Part shown: positions 63,849 to 64,000 of the stretch, piece by piece | How the letters are laid out: each line of letters starts with the position of its first letter | Position numbering within the stretch: position 1 is the stretch's first letter | Assembly (NCBI RefSeq): GCF_000292915.1 | Contig: NC_018514.1 | Location: 2,790,001-2,854,000, forward strand | Direction of reading: 5' to 3' | Length of the DNA: 64,000 bases | Source: Burkholderia cepacia GG4 | GTDB taxonomy: Bacteria > Pseudomonadota > Gammaproteobacteria > Burkholderiales > Burkholderiaceae | Translations under genes and position numbers: made by a program | Notes under the pieces: generated by a model | Seen by the model: the letters and a program-made list of their open reading frames with translations, nothing else | Database searches by the model: none | Told to the model about the DNA's origin: nothing

Positions 63849-64000
63849 TACCGGTGCCGCGCACTTGCTGCGCTCGTGCGTGTCCTGGCCCTCGCGGCCG
63901 CGCTGCGCGACAACGGCGGCGGGCGGTTGGTCACGAGCGAATTCGAAACGTGGAAGATTGCGCGGGCACGCGCCAACCTGACGGCGGCCGGGCTGGCCGA
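63849..64000 (+). pseudogene. 5'-truncated class I SAM-dependent methyltransferase (continues past the edge)
   Basis: The frame begins after TGA at 63846-63848 and runs to the window end without a start. LAAALRDNGGGRLVTSEFET followed by WKIARARANLTAAGLA is the middle of a Burkholderia O-methyltransferase-like protein (the strand holding the acidic Glu that binds the SAM ribose). The expected upstream part, with the F-G-T-S-x-G-x-S/T SAM loop, is absent; instead the sequence is YRCRALAALVRVLA after the stop. The 5' half seems deleted or scrambled. Only 50 codons are visible, so an intact gene with an unusual front cannot be excluded. Confidence 0.55.

Overview
The window reads as a piece of a Burkholderia chromosome, most likely from the Burkholderia cepacia complex or a close relative. 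This is inferred from the very high GC content with strong GC-ending codon use, the Burkholderia-type trimeric porin, FabV in place of a classical enoyl reductase, a short-Q-loop cytochrome bd oxidase, a persulfide dioxygenase-rhodanese fusion and many DUF families common in this genus. No integrase, transposase, CRISPR array, rRNA or complete tRNA was seen. Most of the window is ordinary chromosomal housekeeping and accessory metabolism; the unusual points are regulatory sites, two gene-decay scars and one poorly characterised membrane operon.

Layout. 1-8.6 kb: end of a CoA-transferase gene, a hotdog thioesterase, a chemotaxis receptor overlapping tail-to-tail with an AGE-family sugar epimerase, MgtC, an Ala-rich membrane protein with a coiled coil, a small ORF whose frame was shifted by a 20-bp tandem duplication, an MFS exporter and a GNAT acetyltransferase. 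8.8-18.1 kb: a copper P-type ATPase with four metal-binding domains and a textbook CueR-type promoter, a DUF1254 lipoprotein, a giant DUF748/AsmA-like protein and a small conserved ORF. 18.3-28.9 kb: a secreted phosphodiesterase-like enzyme, a Pmp3-like peptide, the cioAB oxidase operon with a small third subunit and a perfect ANR/FNR box, threonine aldolase, an ArgP-like LysR regulator, the persulfide dioxygenase-rhodanese fusion, a GST and a PAP2 phosphatase. 29.3-29.9 kb is a deletion scar joining the 3' halves of a divergent MFS/LysR pair. 29.9-38 kb: an isomerase, two SRPBCC proteins with an ArsR repressor, a GNAT, a YhfC-type membrane protease homolog, a small HExxH protein, a TetR/SDR pair with duplicated operators, and fabV.

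37.6-42.5 kb holds the most system-like locus: a GbsR/MarR-type regulator flanked by two operators of identical architecture (TATTTCT-N8-AGAAATA), followed by four genes: an SDR fused to a membrane domain, a DUF2269 membrane protein, a DCC-type thiol oxidoreductase fused to membrane helices, and a TIGR01777 epimerase fused to membrane helices. Two of the three junctions in the four-gene run are ATGA overlaps. 42.5-54.9 kb: a GST, a beta-lactamase-like hydrolase, a secreted propeller protein, a HIT protein, small envelope proteins, a methyltransferase, ureidoglycine aminohydrolase, a class A penicillin-binding protein with a TRIC-family channel gene, a Fur box facing a damaged small ORF, and three small conserved genes. 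55-64 kb: a porin with two successive terminators (possible sRNA between them), orphan MetQ and ArgT-like binding proteins, an aspartoacylase-family hydrolase, a LysR regulator, an NCS2 purine permease, and at the right edge a 5'-truncated methyltransferase.

The window is mostly single genes and short operons with local regulators. Several regulators sit beside inverted repeats that could be their operators (TetR, ArsR, GbsR), while copA, cioAB and the small ORF at 53.5 kb carry sites for global or distant regulators (CueR, ANR/FNR, Fur) not encoded here.
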